Positions 21,938 to 35,600 of a stretch of DNA of 64,000 nt are shown here, in pieces. Both the position numbers and the translations under genes were made by a program. The notes beneath the pieces are model-generated. The model was not told where the DNA came from and searched no databases. It saw nothing but the letters and a program-made list of their open reading frames with translations. How positions within the stretch are numbered: the first letter of the stretch is position 1; each line of letters starts with the position of its first letter. Location of the stretch: contig NW_026944383.1 of NCBI RefSeq assembly GCF_033439725.1, positions 1,488,001 through 1,552,000 on the forward strand, written 5' to 3'. This DNA comes from Neurospora tetraspora. Its lineage: Eukaryota > Ascomycota > Sordariomycetes > Sordariales > Sordariaceae.

Positions 21938-24486
21938 GGTAGGTGAAGTAGTCTCGTCGATAGTCTGGTTTACGTCGATGTGGTTGACAATGCGTGTGGT
22001 AGCTATAACAGCCTCCTAGCGTAGCAGGGTGTGTGTCTGAAGTCGTCGTCGTGAAGTCGTCGAGACGAAGCCGGATCAAGAACTGGAAGCGGGCACGGTG
22101 GAGTCGGCGGGTTCTGCCGCTGACCCGCCGCTGTACGGGTTACGTACCGTAAGTTTACGGTAAATTACAGAAAGATGACAGACAGTGTGAAACAAACTCA
22201 AACTAGCGCCTTCCGTACTGTATGTTACCGCATTACCATTCCGTATAAGGACCGCATGTCTGCACTCTGTAGCATCAAATGTACGGGATGAAATGAAAAT
22301 CCTCCCAACCGAAACTCCATGATGATACAACACCAACAGCCCTGCAATTTCTGGTTGTTGGTTCACTTCATTGTCGTCACACTTGGGAGTTGGTAAAAGA
22401 CCTCGGACTAGAAAGCCCCCCTTCTATCTCGGACTTCTGCGGCTTCGGCTTCTAAAACGAGCCGACCCCGCACGCATCCTGAGCATACACTACTACGTTG
22501 TGGACGTAAATATATTCTTTACTATATTTATGACACTCTCGAGCTTCTATTTCACAATCTCATCGGCGGCCGACAAACACTCGCAAACTTTCGCAGTTTC
22601 TTATCCATCCCACGTCAAACTACAGTTGGGCGCTCGACAGTTGGTTAGATGCATCATGTAGTCCACCTATGACATCTTCATGTTCTCGACACCTTCTGCT
22701 GCCGTGCCGTAATGGTGCAGCGTGCTATAAGACCAAACGTAATATGTGGTGAGCCACCTTATCCGTAGAAACTTCTACGGTTAGAGTAGCCGCTTCGGAT
22801 CTTATTGGCCACGAGAAAGGAGGACCCGGGGAGTGTCAATGCGCGTACGACACGGGTTGGCAGTTTAAGCGAGAATGAAGGATGGTAAGCAATTCATGAT
22901 ATAGGCAGGTAATAACCGATGAAGCACCATGGTTTTTAAACCGTATTCCCGGGTGAGATCTTGGGAGCAGAATGTGATGAACTTGGTTACTTGTAGGCTG
23001 CAGCCACCGTTTGGACTCCGAGAGGGAGGCTGGTGAAAGTTAAAGCGTTGTCATAAAACAACAATCTCCGACGTGCCTGCTTAGGCGGTGATTTAAGGTC
23101 AGACTTCTAACCTAGCGCTAACAAGTATTCCACTGTTACCATTTCTCATAGCGAACGGTACGGACATGGATCCCAATACAGTTCTCTCCATCACATCCAC
23201 AACCCTGTACCGTTTTCCGTTCCCACCGGCGACGTGATTGACTTGGGAAAAAAGGGACCAAAAGATCAACGGTCATCGCAAGTGTGAAGGAGACGTGTAG
23301 CGGAGCTGTGAACCGAATCCGTCACCCAATTGTAGAGCTCCCGGACTTGATGTACCAGTCTTACCTAGCAATGGGATCCCCCACCCCCGCCCGACCCGAG
23401 TGATCAGACATCAGGGAGCACTTTTTTCTCCAACAGATGAAACACAATCGCTGCAGTAGTGTGTCGGTAGGAGGAGGGCAGATAGGTGGCTCCTCTAGCA
23501 GAGCAAGTTTGGATTGACCAGCTCAACCAGGAACGGCACTCGCGCCTATTCCATGGTCTTGTGGGATTTCGATGGTCATCTTGCTGTTGAGGAGAAACGC
23601 CGTCATCTGGCTGCACGATCTCGTTTTACTCCACTATCTGGGAGAAGTGGAAGCGGCAAGCTGTAGAGATTCAGGAAACCAAAGGGATGAACTTTCCGGG
23701 GAGAATGGAGAGGGAAGAAATGACGGTAAATGTAAGCTAATACATATAGTCGGGTAGTCAGCTCAGGTCTGTCAGCTCATCTTTTCCAGTAGGGAACAAG
23801 GTGCGCATCATCACTCTTTCGGCGTGACACAACCTTTGGCCATCTACACAACACCATGTTAACCTGTAGGGAACTGCGAACACTAGCTTATTAGCGTGGT
23901 CCCAATACGGTAGTACGGTAGCATTGACTCCCGTCCGTCCGTCCGCCCGCCCGCCGCACCCGGTTCCACCCAAAATTCTGGCTGGCCTGCGGTGCCTGCT
24001 GACGGCGTGGCCGGCCGTTGGGATGCGTTCGATCCTCTTGGGTCCAAAGTCCCCAGCCCCCCAGCCAGTCGCATCTCAAAAGGGCCGCAGAGAAGCTCGA
24101 GGCTCCTCCAGCTTCCAGGGGAGATGTAATGTAGGGTCGGCAAGATCAAAGTGCAACTCCAGGCGCACGTGTCCGATGACTTTTATCCGTCACATCTTTG
24201 ACAGGAGTCACCCATTGAGGGTTGAGTAGTATTTTAATTCCTGGCACTGCAAGGTACTCTCGAATTGGACCATACTCCGATCCTTGCGGAACATGGTGAG
24301 ACTGGCAAGATGATTAGCACTTAATCATCATCATGAAAAAGAGGGTTAATCAAACACGATTCCCAGATCCCGACTGATGGCTGTGCATAGGCGCCGCTGT
24401 AGCGCTCACATCGGTTGCTTACACGCAGTAGCCGATGGAGGCAGCGCCAGATCGAGCCAGTGAGCTTTGGGCAAAGGCATACTCCA
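21938..24486. other. Gene-free GC-balanced region
   Basis: I find no frame with a domain, splice-supported exon chain or RNA gene here. Small items are a perfect 8-bp hairpin CCGTAGAA/TTCTACGG near 22763-22780 and a CCGT/CCCG microsatellite near 23935-23955. The sequence is not RIP-like, unlike the flanking transposon blocks. Confidence 0.45.
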
Positions 24487-24488
24487 TA

Positions 24489-24771
24489 CTCGTCTGGGCT
24501 AGAAACGCCTACCAGACCCAATGCTGCGCATTGGGTCTGGCACATTGATTCGCAAATGCAAATGGATTCGCAAATACCCAGCCTACACGCCAAGTTGGGT
24601 GCAAGACCGAAGTATCGCTTGTATGGTCCAAGCTTTGCCGGGATTTGGGTACCTTGGCGCCCTCCTAAACTGGCGAGACTGGCTGCCGATGGAAGTACTA
24701 AACTTTTGCGAATCAATGTGCCTGACCCCGTGCAAGCACGGGGTCAGAACGGCGTTTCTAGCCCTGACGAG
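24489..24771. mobile_element. 283-bp MITE with hairpins inside both inverted repeats
   Basis: The ends are inverted repeats, CTCGTCTGGGCTAGAAACGC on the left against CTCGTCAGGGCTAGAAACGC on the right read inward. Similarity continues through GGCACATTGATTCGCAAA, about 70 bp in all. TA lies on both sides (24487-24488, 24772-24773), as for Tc1/mariner-type non-autonomous elements. Each repeat contains a perfect hairpin: 24512-24524 with 24528-24540 (13 bp) and 24722-24733 with 24736-24747 (12 bp). There is no coding capacity. It shares no sequence with the 3.4-kb pogo-type element, so its autonomous partner is not in the window. Confidence 0.85.
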
Positions 24772-24773
24772 TA

Positions 24774-26267
24774 GGTACTCCGTAGTTTACACTTCTGCTG
24801 GAGTTTTCCAAGCGCAGAGTTGACTGGTGATCCAGTGGGAAGGACCTTCACACAACAAAAGTGTATGACGGTATTCCTCTTTACCAGTGAAGAAATCGCA
24901 TCCTCTCGGCACACAAGGATTTCAGGGAACACGGTAGCTATGATCCGATCCATGCAAAATACTAGGCAGTCGTTATTCCAGAATTTCCACTCTCGTAAGC
25001 CCCGTTGGCACGGCACACGGAAGGAGGAAACACAAGTTGAGGTTGGAATGTTACCCTCCAGCCCCGTCCGTTGGTAACTTGTGTGGAGTAAAGCCGGAGC
25101 AGTTCGTAAAAACGGACAAAGCTACGAATCGAGCTAGAGGAGGGAGGGGGAGGGGGGGTGTTAGTTTCTCGGTAACCTCTTAAAACTTGTGATCCAACCA
25201 ATGAGAGGTCAGATGGAAGAGAAGCCGAAGGGGAAAAAAAGGACGAACCGAACCCTTTCTTCCCGGCGCCGGGAGCGGCAATGAAACCAACAGAACCGAC
25301 AAATGGGATTCACTAGCACGCCTAGCAGTCAGTTAGATCCATGCAAGTCGCTGTATGCGTCCAGATACTACCCCAATTAGTAAGAGGGAAATATCAGCAG
25401 CACGTAATGGACCGGGGTCTAGACAAGGAATAGTACCTAGTGCTTACCTCAAGAGGGTGGACTTTATTTCATGATCCTGCACTCACCGCGCTACTCACTC
25501 GGGGTCAATCTCGTTGGTAATGTGGGAAAGTTTGGTGGTGACATATACAGGTTAGCTCAACGGCAACCTCTGTGTAAGCAATTGTCAACTGCTTTGCTAA
25601 CTTCGGCAGCCCGCCGCAGTGAACCATGCGTATGTACTAGGTATTTTGTACTACCATATTAGCATGATGAACGAGAGGATGTTTGGCTTGATTAACTTCT
25701 GGTTTCAAAGAGCCAAGAATGATGGTGTGAACTGATGTGATGAGTTGCGAACGCCGACATCTCGCATACAGCAACCATGACATATCAGGTGGTCTTGTCT
25801 GTCAGAACATCATGGCGTTTCCAGCAATCTGGGAACTGCGTACTGCCCGCCCGATGGGTCCTCAGGTCCGCGGGGAGGCTGTGAAGAGTTTTGATGTGTG
25901 GTACGTACCGTGTGGAAACCGAAAGGCGTTCGAGTAGAAAAACGTGAAATAACCGTCGTATGATACCTGTTAACATACGTATTTACGTATACCTTAATAC
26001 CGCTCCGTTTCCATTGCGAAGCTTGGTACGAAGCGAGTCGCAAGTCAGCTGAGCTCCAACGAAGAAACGGAGCGGAGCTAAGCGAACGAAGCCAAGAAAG
26101 AAAGGCCACCTGCCAAGGGATTGAGTGATCGATGAAAAAAAGAGGATCGTTCGGTCCCCACTAGCTGCATCGCATGGGCCCTCGCGTCGGTCCGCAGTCG
26201 AAAACACTCATGCGGCTACCTTGTTCCTAGGGCCGATTCCTTGGGTCTTGTTTTTCGCTTGATTGGG
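24774..26267. other. Gene-free region up to the second pogo-type element
   Basis: No coding exon chain is supported. A 12-bp inverted repeat (CCGCTCCGTTTC at 26000-26011, GAAACGGAGCGG at 26064-26075) and a G-rich patch near 25140-25160 are the only structures I noticed. Confidence 0.45.
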
Positions 26268-26269
26268 TA

Positions 26270-29200
26270 CTTGGGGGTTAGCGATGGCTTGGGTGGACCC
26301 TTTTACCAACTCCTCTCATAAAAGAGGGGGAAATTTTTGTGTGGAATAAACTTTTAGTTTAGGACAACCTATATAGTAAACTACTAATAAATTATCCCAT
26401 CCCTATAATAAAGTACTATATTATATATTAATATAACGTCGTTTAAAGCTATTTAAAGTCTAGTATATTACTTAATTAGGTAGTAAGTGAATAAATAAAA
26501 GAATTTCAATCTTTATTATTTTCTAGCGTTAGTACAAATATTAATACCTCTTCTACTAATATAAGTACTAATATAAGTATAAGTATAGGTACTATTTCTT
26601 CTACGACTATTTCCCTTTTTACTAATATATTTTTAATACGTATAGTTTACTTTTATACCTATATACGAGGTCTTATAGTACCCTCAACGTACTTTATAAC
26701 CCCTTAATATAGTATTAATTCGAAAGACTGTAGTTTTAATAGAGTAGAGGTGTTAACAATTAGTATTAATATTAATAGCCCAACTCGTATGGAAGGTTTT
26801 AACGTAGTAGGTAAGTTAAAAAATTAGTAATTAATTAATAGGAGTAATAGTAAAGTATATTCTTCCTCCTCTTCTTCCTCTTCCTCTTCTTCTTTATCAT
26901 CCTCCCTATCGTATATTACTTTAAGGATAGTTTCATCCTTATTATTAATAAAGGTATTTTCGTCTTTAAATATAGCGTTAATTATCTATATATTAAAACG
27001 AATAATAACGTTAGTAGTAAATTTAGGAATAGGCTCCTTTATTAAATTAATAATTTGTATATTAATATAGGCAGCTATTTAAAAATTAATTTTAATAGTG
27101 GGTTATTAAAGTGGATAGGGAGGGGAAGATGGGGGTTTTAGCGGTTATTAAATAGTAGAAGGGTATTGAATAGTAGAGAGATTATTACTTAAATTAATAT
27201 TAACCGAATTATTAGAAAAGAAGTAAGAGGGGTTATTCTATACCCTTTTAAAGATTTTTAGTATTAGTATACCTTATATATCCTATATAAATAACCCTCC
27301 CCCCTCCTTCTCCTCTTTCTCGTTGTTATTAAATATATCCTCTTTATAAACCAGTATATAGTTATCTTTTAATAGCTCTTTTTTCTAATTATTAAAGTAA
27401 ACTTTCTATATAACCTTCCCTTTATTATTAATTAGATTTTTAATTTATTTATTATATAGTTATTTCTAAATTTTCTTATTATATACCTTAACGGTTATTA
27501 ATTATTTTTTTTATTAATTAGTTATTCTTTACGTTACTTCTCTATAATTCTCTAGTTAAGTTCTTCCTTAAAAAGATTTAAAAATTCGCCCTTTCGAAGA
27601 ATTTTATATACCCGCCGCTTTATTTTATATTCGAAATTAGCTGCTTTCTCTCTATTCTAACGGTTATATTCTTACATATTATTATACGTTAACGGCGCTT
27701 TATAAATAACGACTTTAGCGGCGTAACATTAAATACGCGTAGGAGAATTAAATATATAATAATATTTATTTTTAATATAAATAATAACTTTCGTAGTTTT
27801 TCGAAAGCGGTCTTCCTTAAGAAATAACGAAGGTAGGGCGAGGTTAGATTTCTTAAGCTACTTTATTCGGATTTATAATAGGATTCTAGTATAGTTAATT
27901 AGTTACGTCCTAATATTAAAAAAAACCTATTAAAAATTTTATATATAGCTATATTATTATCAAGGATATGTTAAAAGGTCGTGGATAATATAATTAATAA
28001 GGGGACGAAACGATAATATAAGGACGAAGTTAATTTTAAACTATTTAATAAACGTAGCGTGAGTAAAGTTGAATTCGCCCTGTTGAACAAACTACCTTAA
28101 TACTTTTTAATAGTGAATTTTAAAGAACGAAGATATATTAACGTTACGAGATTATATTATATATATTAAATAAAGAGGTAAAGTTATTAGGATAATATCG
28201 AAGGTATTAGTATATTATTCAATTTTTATACTATAATAATTATTAAATCCGTCGATAATTAATAGATAGTAGATTAATTTATAAAACCTTTTTAAACTGA
28301 CACTATTACTAAAATCTTCGAACTTCTTATTAATATAGTTAATTCTATACTAATTATACCCGAACTAATTTTAGAAAGAAAACCCTTTATTGCTTAACTT
28401 ATAGCTATCCTCTTCTTTTAATTTCGTAAAAGTAAGGAATAAATAGAAAGAATATTAATTAAAATACTTTAATTAATTGAGAGTAAGGTCGGTATTCGAA
28501 AAATTAATTGGTAATTTAGCGAACCGTATAGAATCGTCGAAATTGTTAATAATAAAATCCTTTATTAAATCTGTTTTAAAGATTATATAAATAAGGATAG
28601 TTTTACCAGTTGTATTTTTTCTAACTATTAGGGTAGCCGACTTTTGATTAATAATATCGTTAATTTCTAATTAGAAATAAATAAAGAAAAACGGTAAATA
28701 TTTATCTCTATATAATTTAATTAGTAAAGTAATATTTTTAATTGTATTAACTTACTTTATACTCAAATAATTCTCTTAATATAATTATCTTTACGCGCCC
28801 GCCTGCTATATAACCTAATTTTACACCTATTTTATTACAATTCTAAATATTACTACCATCAATATTGTATTTTTTTAAATATAATTTTGTAATTATTAAA
28901 CCACTTATTAACGGAATCTTTATTTAATTCTTAAAACCGCTGTTTAATATCAACCGTATAGTAAATTGTAATTTTTAATTTAGGGTAATCTTTAAAGAAA
29001 TTAAGTAATTACATCGTATTATAAGTTTTTAAAACTCTACGTAACGAATATGATTAATTTACCACTATGATAATTATTTAATATAATGTAGGAAAGTTTC
29101 CCTGGAAATAGAATGTTATATATGATACGAAAGTATCCTCTTTAATGGGTATTAATATACGGGGCCTCCCTATTAAGCGTAATGAAATAATTAATTTATT

Positions 29201-29695
29201 ATACTTAATTAACGATTTAATATAGTGAAATATAGAAGTATATAATTCCTTAATAATAGTAGTAATCTTTCTAATAATCGGCGGCTTACGCGATATTTTA
29301 AAGCGTTTAAAACGTTCGCGAGTATTGAAATATATACGGGCGCTTCTATATTTAGTAAGCGCTTTTCCCAACTCTTTAAAGTACTTATCGAAATTTATAA
29401 GTACTATACGTATTAAACGCTTAATAATTCATCTATTAATTTATAAATAGATAAATTATTTACTATTTTATAGTTTTACGATGAGATTTATGAATAGTGG
29501 GTATGTATTGCGGTGTAGAATGTTATCCGATTTTACAATATAAATAGTAGCTTTACGCGGCATTAATAGTTAATTCTATATAGTACTAACCGGGCCTTGT
29601 CTTAAACTAAAAGTTTGTCCTACACAAAAATTTCTCCCTTTTTTATAAGAGGGGGTTGGCAAAAGGGTCCACCCAAGCCATCGCTAACCCCTAAG
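26270..29695 (-). mobile_element. Pogo/Fot-type DNA transposon, second copy (no LTR insertion)
   Basis: It is 3426 bp with 98-bp inverted repeats (26270-26367 and 29598-29695) and TA on both sides (26268-26269, 29696-29697). On the minus strand the N-terminal transposase part is still open for 97 residues (29371-29078): a basic helix-turn-helix region followed by GRPRILIPIKEDTFVSYI and GNFPTLY, which resembles the CENP-B/Tc5-type DNA-binding block. At about 28890-28790 the minus strand reads KKYNIDGSNI, then a stop and NCNKIGVKLGY, close to the first catalytic Asp region of DDE_1 transposases. The rest is full of stops and RIP-type changes, so it is not functional. It aligns end to end with 8125-10985 plus 19325-19892. 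Confidence 0.87.
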
Positions 29696-29697
29696 TA

Positions 29698-32600
29698 CTG
29701 GAATCCGGTCCAGCAGCCCCTGATATCTCCTCGCGATAGGAGTTACGCTGTTCTCCAGTTGATCTCGGTAACCCTGGCTCGAGCCTTGATAGGCACGCTC
29801 GGCACGCTATAGGGCGCTTTAGGACGGACGTGTTGGACCAAGTATTGTTGAAAAGCTTCGTTAGCGAACACTACGTATCCGAGTCATACGTAATATAAGG
29901 GACGTGCGGTCTTTCCCCGTATCAGCAAGATGTGCATACGGGTTGAACCGTGTCCGCTCCGTTCCGAGTCCCAATCCGTCACACTGTCATCCAGTTTTCT
30001 CTGTTTCCTGCACTTCTGGCAAGCCTTGATAATGGAACAGAAAGCATCACGCACAATGCAGTGTATGAGAATGACCCTGGCTGGCACTGAACGCACAGGA
30101 CCGCAGAAGCGTGCCGTAAAATCTAACAGTGGTACACTACCTAAGTGTGGCTAGCAAGCTAGCCGAGGCAGAGCTACCTTGTCCTCAACACCATCTTGGC
30201 TCGTTTGCTCCAGTTACAGTCGGTCTAGACTGCCTCCAGAGCTATTCACCCACCTCTCAAATTGGAAACTATTTGAGAGGGCTCGCTGGGTTGTATGCTG
30301 TAGGTATAGTGTGTGGCATCCAGTCCGAGAGGAGAGGGCGGGAAGACTGCAGGATTCGCTCAAAGACAACCTACACACTGCTGGGTAGCACCTGTGAGAA
30401 CAGAATCAAACAGCAGACGGGGAACTGACCAGTGGCCCTTTTTGGATGTACGCAAAGTTCCGTTCTTTTGCCGTGCCCAAACCGCGCCGTAACGTGTGTC
30501 CCAAGACTGACAGCTTGCAGGATGGGAGATGACAAAAGTAGAGTAGCATGGCCAGGACTGCAGCATATTGGCCATCAACGGAGACCATGATAGGCAGGCC
30601 TCGCAAGTGGTTGATTAGGTCATGATTGCTAGTAAACAATCAGCCGCCTTGCTTCCATTGCGTTTAGGCCTCACTGCTTCTGCACCTGCTACTACCTGCC
30701 AACTGCTGCAGAGCGCTGGCCGTCTGTACACCTGCCGAAATACACCAGTAGATAGGTATCTGGGTGATAATGGGCGTCGATACGCGCCTGCTGTATGCAA
30801 ATGCGCTGTAGGGATACATGCGGTTGCCTTGGGCGAGCGAGCGGTCAAGGCGGAAGACCGAATTCGGGAGGCCGGGATCCGTTTCCAACATGCGGTCTCC
30901 CTGTCGCAGAGGTCAGACGGGGAGCGCAAGACGTTCGTTTCCCAGTGTTTCTCCTCTTCGTCGTCTCGAGCCGAACCGCTGAACCTTTTCCCAACGCCAG
31001 CCACATTTCCGCACTCACCAAGGTCTGTATTGTGCCTGCGAGTGGTGTGGAACTCTTGGGTAGCACAGTTTTGCGCGGACGCCTGCAGTGTTCTTGTCCT
31101 TCCACACTCTCACAGTTTCGGTTGGGCTTCACCAGAAACCTGATGGAGGGTACCTAATCGATTAGTCCGTTGAACATCAGAGGCTTGATCATTGAGATGT
31201 GCCTCTCATCCTGCCCATTCCGACCTCTTGTGCTTCCCAGGCTAGCGAACTGGTCTCATGCTGACCAGATTTGGGTACCACGAGAGAAGGAAATAGCCAT
31301 GGATTCTATTTTCCCGCGTGCGCCCGCCCCGGACGGCGCAACGGGAGCTGTCAGATCTCACATTTCGGGCCTGCCGCTCGCTTGCCTTGGTTGAGTGACA
31401 GGCCTGAAGATGGCACCCGCGACGCCCCATAGCGCATCGGTATGTGCCAGACTCCTGCTGTGATAAGAATGCCGCATCAAGCCCGTCTCCCAGTCGGTGC
31501 AACCACAGGCGACCTCCGGGTAGGCGGGTACCCAGCCTCTAGCCAGAAGACGATAGTCGTAGAAAACAGGCGGGCGGCGGACGGGTGGGCGGCTTGCGAC
31601 GGGATTTTTTCACTTGGGCTTCATGAGCAGTGAGATGACTGGGCTCCCCATGCGTCGAAAAGTCGCTCATGCGAGTGAGAGTCCAGGATCCCCATTGTTA
31701 AAGACCTGCCCCATCGCCTCTCTTGACCCCTCTTGCCGAGGATGTTAGTAGAAAATGTTCTGTTCTGGCCACCTACATAAGAAATAGTCAGCAACATGCA
31801 CTAGGTAGACTGCATGCGCTCACTGCACCTGGGATCCTCCTGTTCTTCTGTTCCTCTCACAGCCGTGGTCGACGATTTTTTCTTTCCGATACGGCATTGG
31901 AGATCAATCCAGAGGTTCGATGGCGGAATGACTGATGGCGAGCGAAAAAAAAACTACATGGATGCTGGTGATGGACAGGCGGAAATGGAGGCACACCGCC
32001 ATTTGCCTGCGAGACTCTGCTTCTGCCCTACCAATCGATGGAACTGTCCTCCTCACACTAGCCCATGGTCACAGTTCACGGGCCCGTCCGGTCCGCTCAG
32101 GATGGGGATAGAAGGTGCATTGCTTCCCCCTATAGGTCCTGCTCGTTTTGCCTCCCTAATCCGAGCGCTTCCTGGTAAATCTACTGCCGTGGCTGCGCAT
32201 CAAATGGTACCGTACCATTTCGCCAGTTTCATGCTCTCCTTCCTATCCATCGCTAGACGGCCTCAGTCAGGTGGGCGAGAAGACTGGCGTCTTCTCTCCA
32301 CCTTTCAGCTCGAGTTGAGCATTAGCTAGGCAAACGAGCGCCAATCCCCGTACGACTGTACAGTCCGACGTTCGCTCTCTGTTACCTGGATCGATTGCAA
32401 ACCTGGAAAGACGAAGCCGGAAGGACAGCGACCGGTTTGTGACTCGTCGACCTGAATTGAGTGAGGGCTCAAATTGCTCAAATATAAAAGTGCGACAAGG
32501 AAACCTGTGTGAAGCCGAAGGTTGTCGGACATGACATTCACAAAATGTGACCAAGCTGTGCTGACGGCTTTCATCACATTTGGTGCTCTGGTATCCGTCG

Positions 32601-35600
32601 CATGGGGTTTGAGTGTCAGGAGTGTGTATTGTACGGCGTAGCGCACTTTTGATGCATGACGACCACCGTATAAAGAGGCGGGGACGAGAAGAATCTTTTC
32701 AGGGACTGACTGCCTTCCCCAAAACTCGGCGATACACATTCCCATGTGCATGGACTCGCATCCTGTCCGCGTCACTTGGACGGCGGGCGAACCCGCCCGT
32801 TTTTCTCACCCGTTCCGTCCTACCGCACGTCCAAACGCGGTTCTCCCTGCAGTGGTCTTCACCAGAAGCTCAACCAGAAATTTGATAACGCTCATTGCCG
32901 GGTTTTCCAATCATGTCTCTCGCAGGGTGCTAACGTTTTGACGGGTTGCAGTAGTGTGCGACACAGCCCCACGAACGGTGGCATCATCCCAGGTCGCAGC
33001 TGAGGTTCTCGGCTTCTGCGAGCAATTGCGAAATCGGGCCTTTCTCGCTGGTGTCGTCAAGGTCATTGTATCCCTCCGCATGGGGCGCGTGGAGACAGTC
33101 TTCTGACCACTGGATCACGGCCGGTGCAATAATCTCTGGGTTGCAAAGATACCTGTTTTGTAAGCATGCTCAGAGAATGGCCTCATAGCCCGTCTGCTGT
33201 GTGTGGCCGGGCGTGCGAGAGAAGGAATGGCAGTGGTGACGGTCGTCGTACAGGAGCCGCGCGTGTTGCGGTAAAGTGCTGCGCTGCTTTCGAGTCATCC
33301 AGGGCAGCTTTACGAAGTACATCCTCTTGACATATCTTACGTTGCTCGTAAATACGATACGGCAATTACCTTTCCGTACATTCTCCATCTTGGGAGAGAA
33401 GAGGCAATGACGGACATGCAGCACGCCCGGGAAGAAGCGGAACGGGAAGGTACAGTTGTGGCCCCCAATGCAACGTGGCCCAACAGGGAACCCCAACTTT
33501 TCTGTCACCTCGTGGTGCTCGATCATCCCCGCCAGCGTGGGCCGCACAAAAGGTCTTCGAGGAGGTCACAGCGCCAACTCGGGCTCCATGTTGGGTAACG
33601 TTTTAGGGGCATGGCTTGTCTTGTCTTGGCTGAGCTTCGTAATTCCCGACGGTGGTTGGTACGGCATTGGAACACGGACCGGACGCCAACCAGAAGACGC
33701 CGTAAGTTGGTGGCTTGTTGCTCACGCAGAAAATGATTCCCGGTCTGTTGGTACGCTGTGCCGTTCTCAGGTCTTTGTGTCTACCTGATACCTAGCTTGA
33801 TCACCAATCAGTATCTGTTTCAGCACATAGTAACGCATCGGACAGGACTCCGACTCGGCACATGACACAGACCAACTTTAGGCGAGAAGATGCTCTCAAT
33901 TTCGCCGAAACGGAGAGGAAGACGGAGATGGAGTCTGAAGAGCACCCACGCGTGGACGGGCGGACCGTGACGGGACCTGGGGTTGCCCTGGACTTGAAAG
34001 CTCCAGTCAAATGAAGTGCATCAACCAGACGGCGGAATGCTCTCGCCTGAACGCCTCCAGCTCGCCCAGCCAACCCCGGGGAGAAGGAACGAGGTCTGAC
34101 AGGCTGACCCCAGGTACCGGGAAAGGAGATCGGCCATGGTCGTCTCCAGAAAAGGAGAGATTGGAAAACAGGAAAGGAAAGAAAAAAAAGAAAAGATTGA
34201 CGCCACACCCTCTCCTAACCGTGATACGATGCTCGCGGTTGGGTGTCGAGGACGGAGGAAGTGGGTGCACTAACGAGCAACGACACACTTTTTTTTTCGG
34301 TGTTCCCGCCAGGCCCGCCAGATTGAGGAGCGGAAGAATGGTGGAGTACAGGAGTGTTTTTCCACGTGACTGCCAAGAAGGGCGCTAGCAACCAGGAGCC
34401 AGGTTTGTCTGGTTTATTTCCAACTACATCGCCCCTAACCCTCCCTCAATGTGTGATGACTGATGCCCATCAACGCGCCATTGCTGCCAGCGCTTATCAG
34501 TTTGACGGCGACCTGACTTTTTGTTAAGACATGAATGAATTCCACTCTCGAGAGTCGCGATCCTCCGCAGACCTACCGGGGACATGAGAAGCGATGGGTT
34601 GCTAGCTGGGTCAGTCTGAGCCGGTTACAGACATGCAGACCGCTTTTTCCGGCTGCCAGACAAGCGCCGTGACGGGGAAGAAGAGAGCAACTCTGTCTCG
34701 CGCCCGCGGCCAAACTTGGCGGGCTTTGTTTCGGTCTGTGCCGCTTGCCTACAGTTGTGTTGGCTCTCCTTCGACGATGTCCGCGACACCAACACCATTA
34801 GGTCTCTATGCATTGGTGGCCGCCATCTGACCATCGAGAGGAAAGGTGAGATGTCGTGAATATGAGATCTGGGCAAGTGCTCACCTCCATCGGTCGTCAA
34901 CTCACTGCATTCCACATAACTTTCATACCCAGGTTCCCGGCCAAAGCTCGTGGTCCACCCCGTCATCGTGCTCACTGCCATCCCGGCCACGTATCCCGAT
35001 TTACGGGACCGAACGGGAGACATGCTGTTCGCATATACACAGTGTCATGACCGCAATGTAGAATTGTAGATCTGTAACAGCAGCCATACCCAACCGGTGA
35101 AGTTTCCCGTCGTCATTCACGGTGAAAGCCACGGCAAAGGATGCTGGTCGTCTAACGGAGAAATAGATTAGGTCATAGGTACCTTAGATTCAAAAATCCG
35201 ATTGTGGAGGAAGTTGGGCGGTTGTTAACCACAGCGGTGGTCATCTGGCAACCGGAACATCTCCCCGTCCATTTCGCATTCCATCTTTCCGGCATTCGAA
35301 CAGGCCAAACTTGGTTGCAGCTCAAAGTGCTTGACATAAGTAAGGCGGCTCCCCTTCAACCTAGCACATTCTGTTGCTTTGTTCAAGTTGTTCTCCTCAG
35401 GCGCTCAATGTGAGGCATATGAGATTTCTTGTTTCCTCACGTAAATGTAGTTAGATCATCGACACTCACATTCGACGCCATGGGTAACGGATTATGGTGT
35501 CGAGAAGGGTGAGATGAATCAACAAATAGTCTGGAAGAAATTGCCAGCATGCGTAAATTCCCCTCAGTCGCCCTTCGCTGCGGGGTGTCAGCGTATGCTC

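Noticed and set aside
24321-24823. Open frames across the MITE on both strands
   Set aside because: They read through the inverted repeats and hairpins of a non-coding element and have no domain.
26000-26075. 12-bp inverted repeat as a possible small MITE or terminator
   Set aside because: The arms are short, the loop is about 52 bp, there is no target duplication and no adjacent gene.
30622-31143. 173-codon open frame in the gene-free region
   Set aside because: No domain, low-complexity Ser/Pro/Arg composition, and overlapping frames on both strands.
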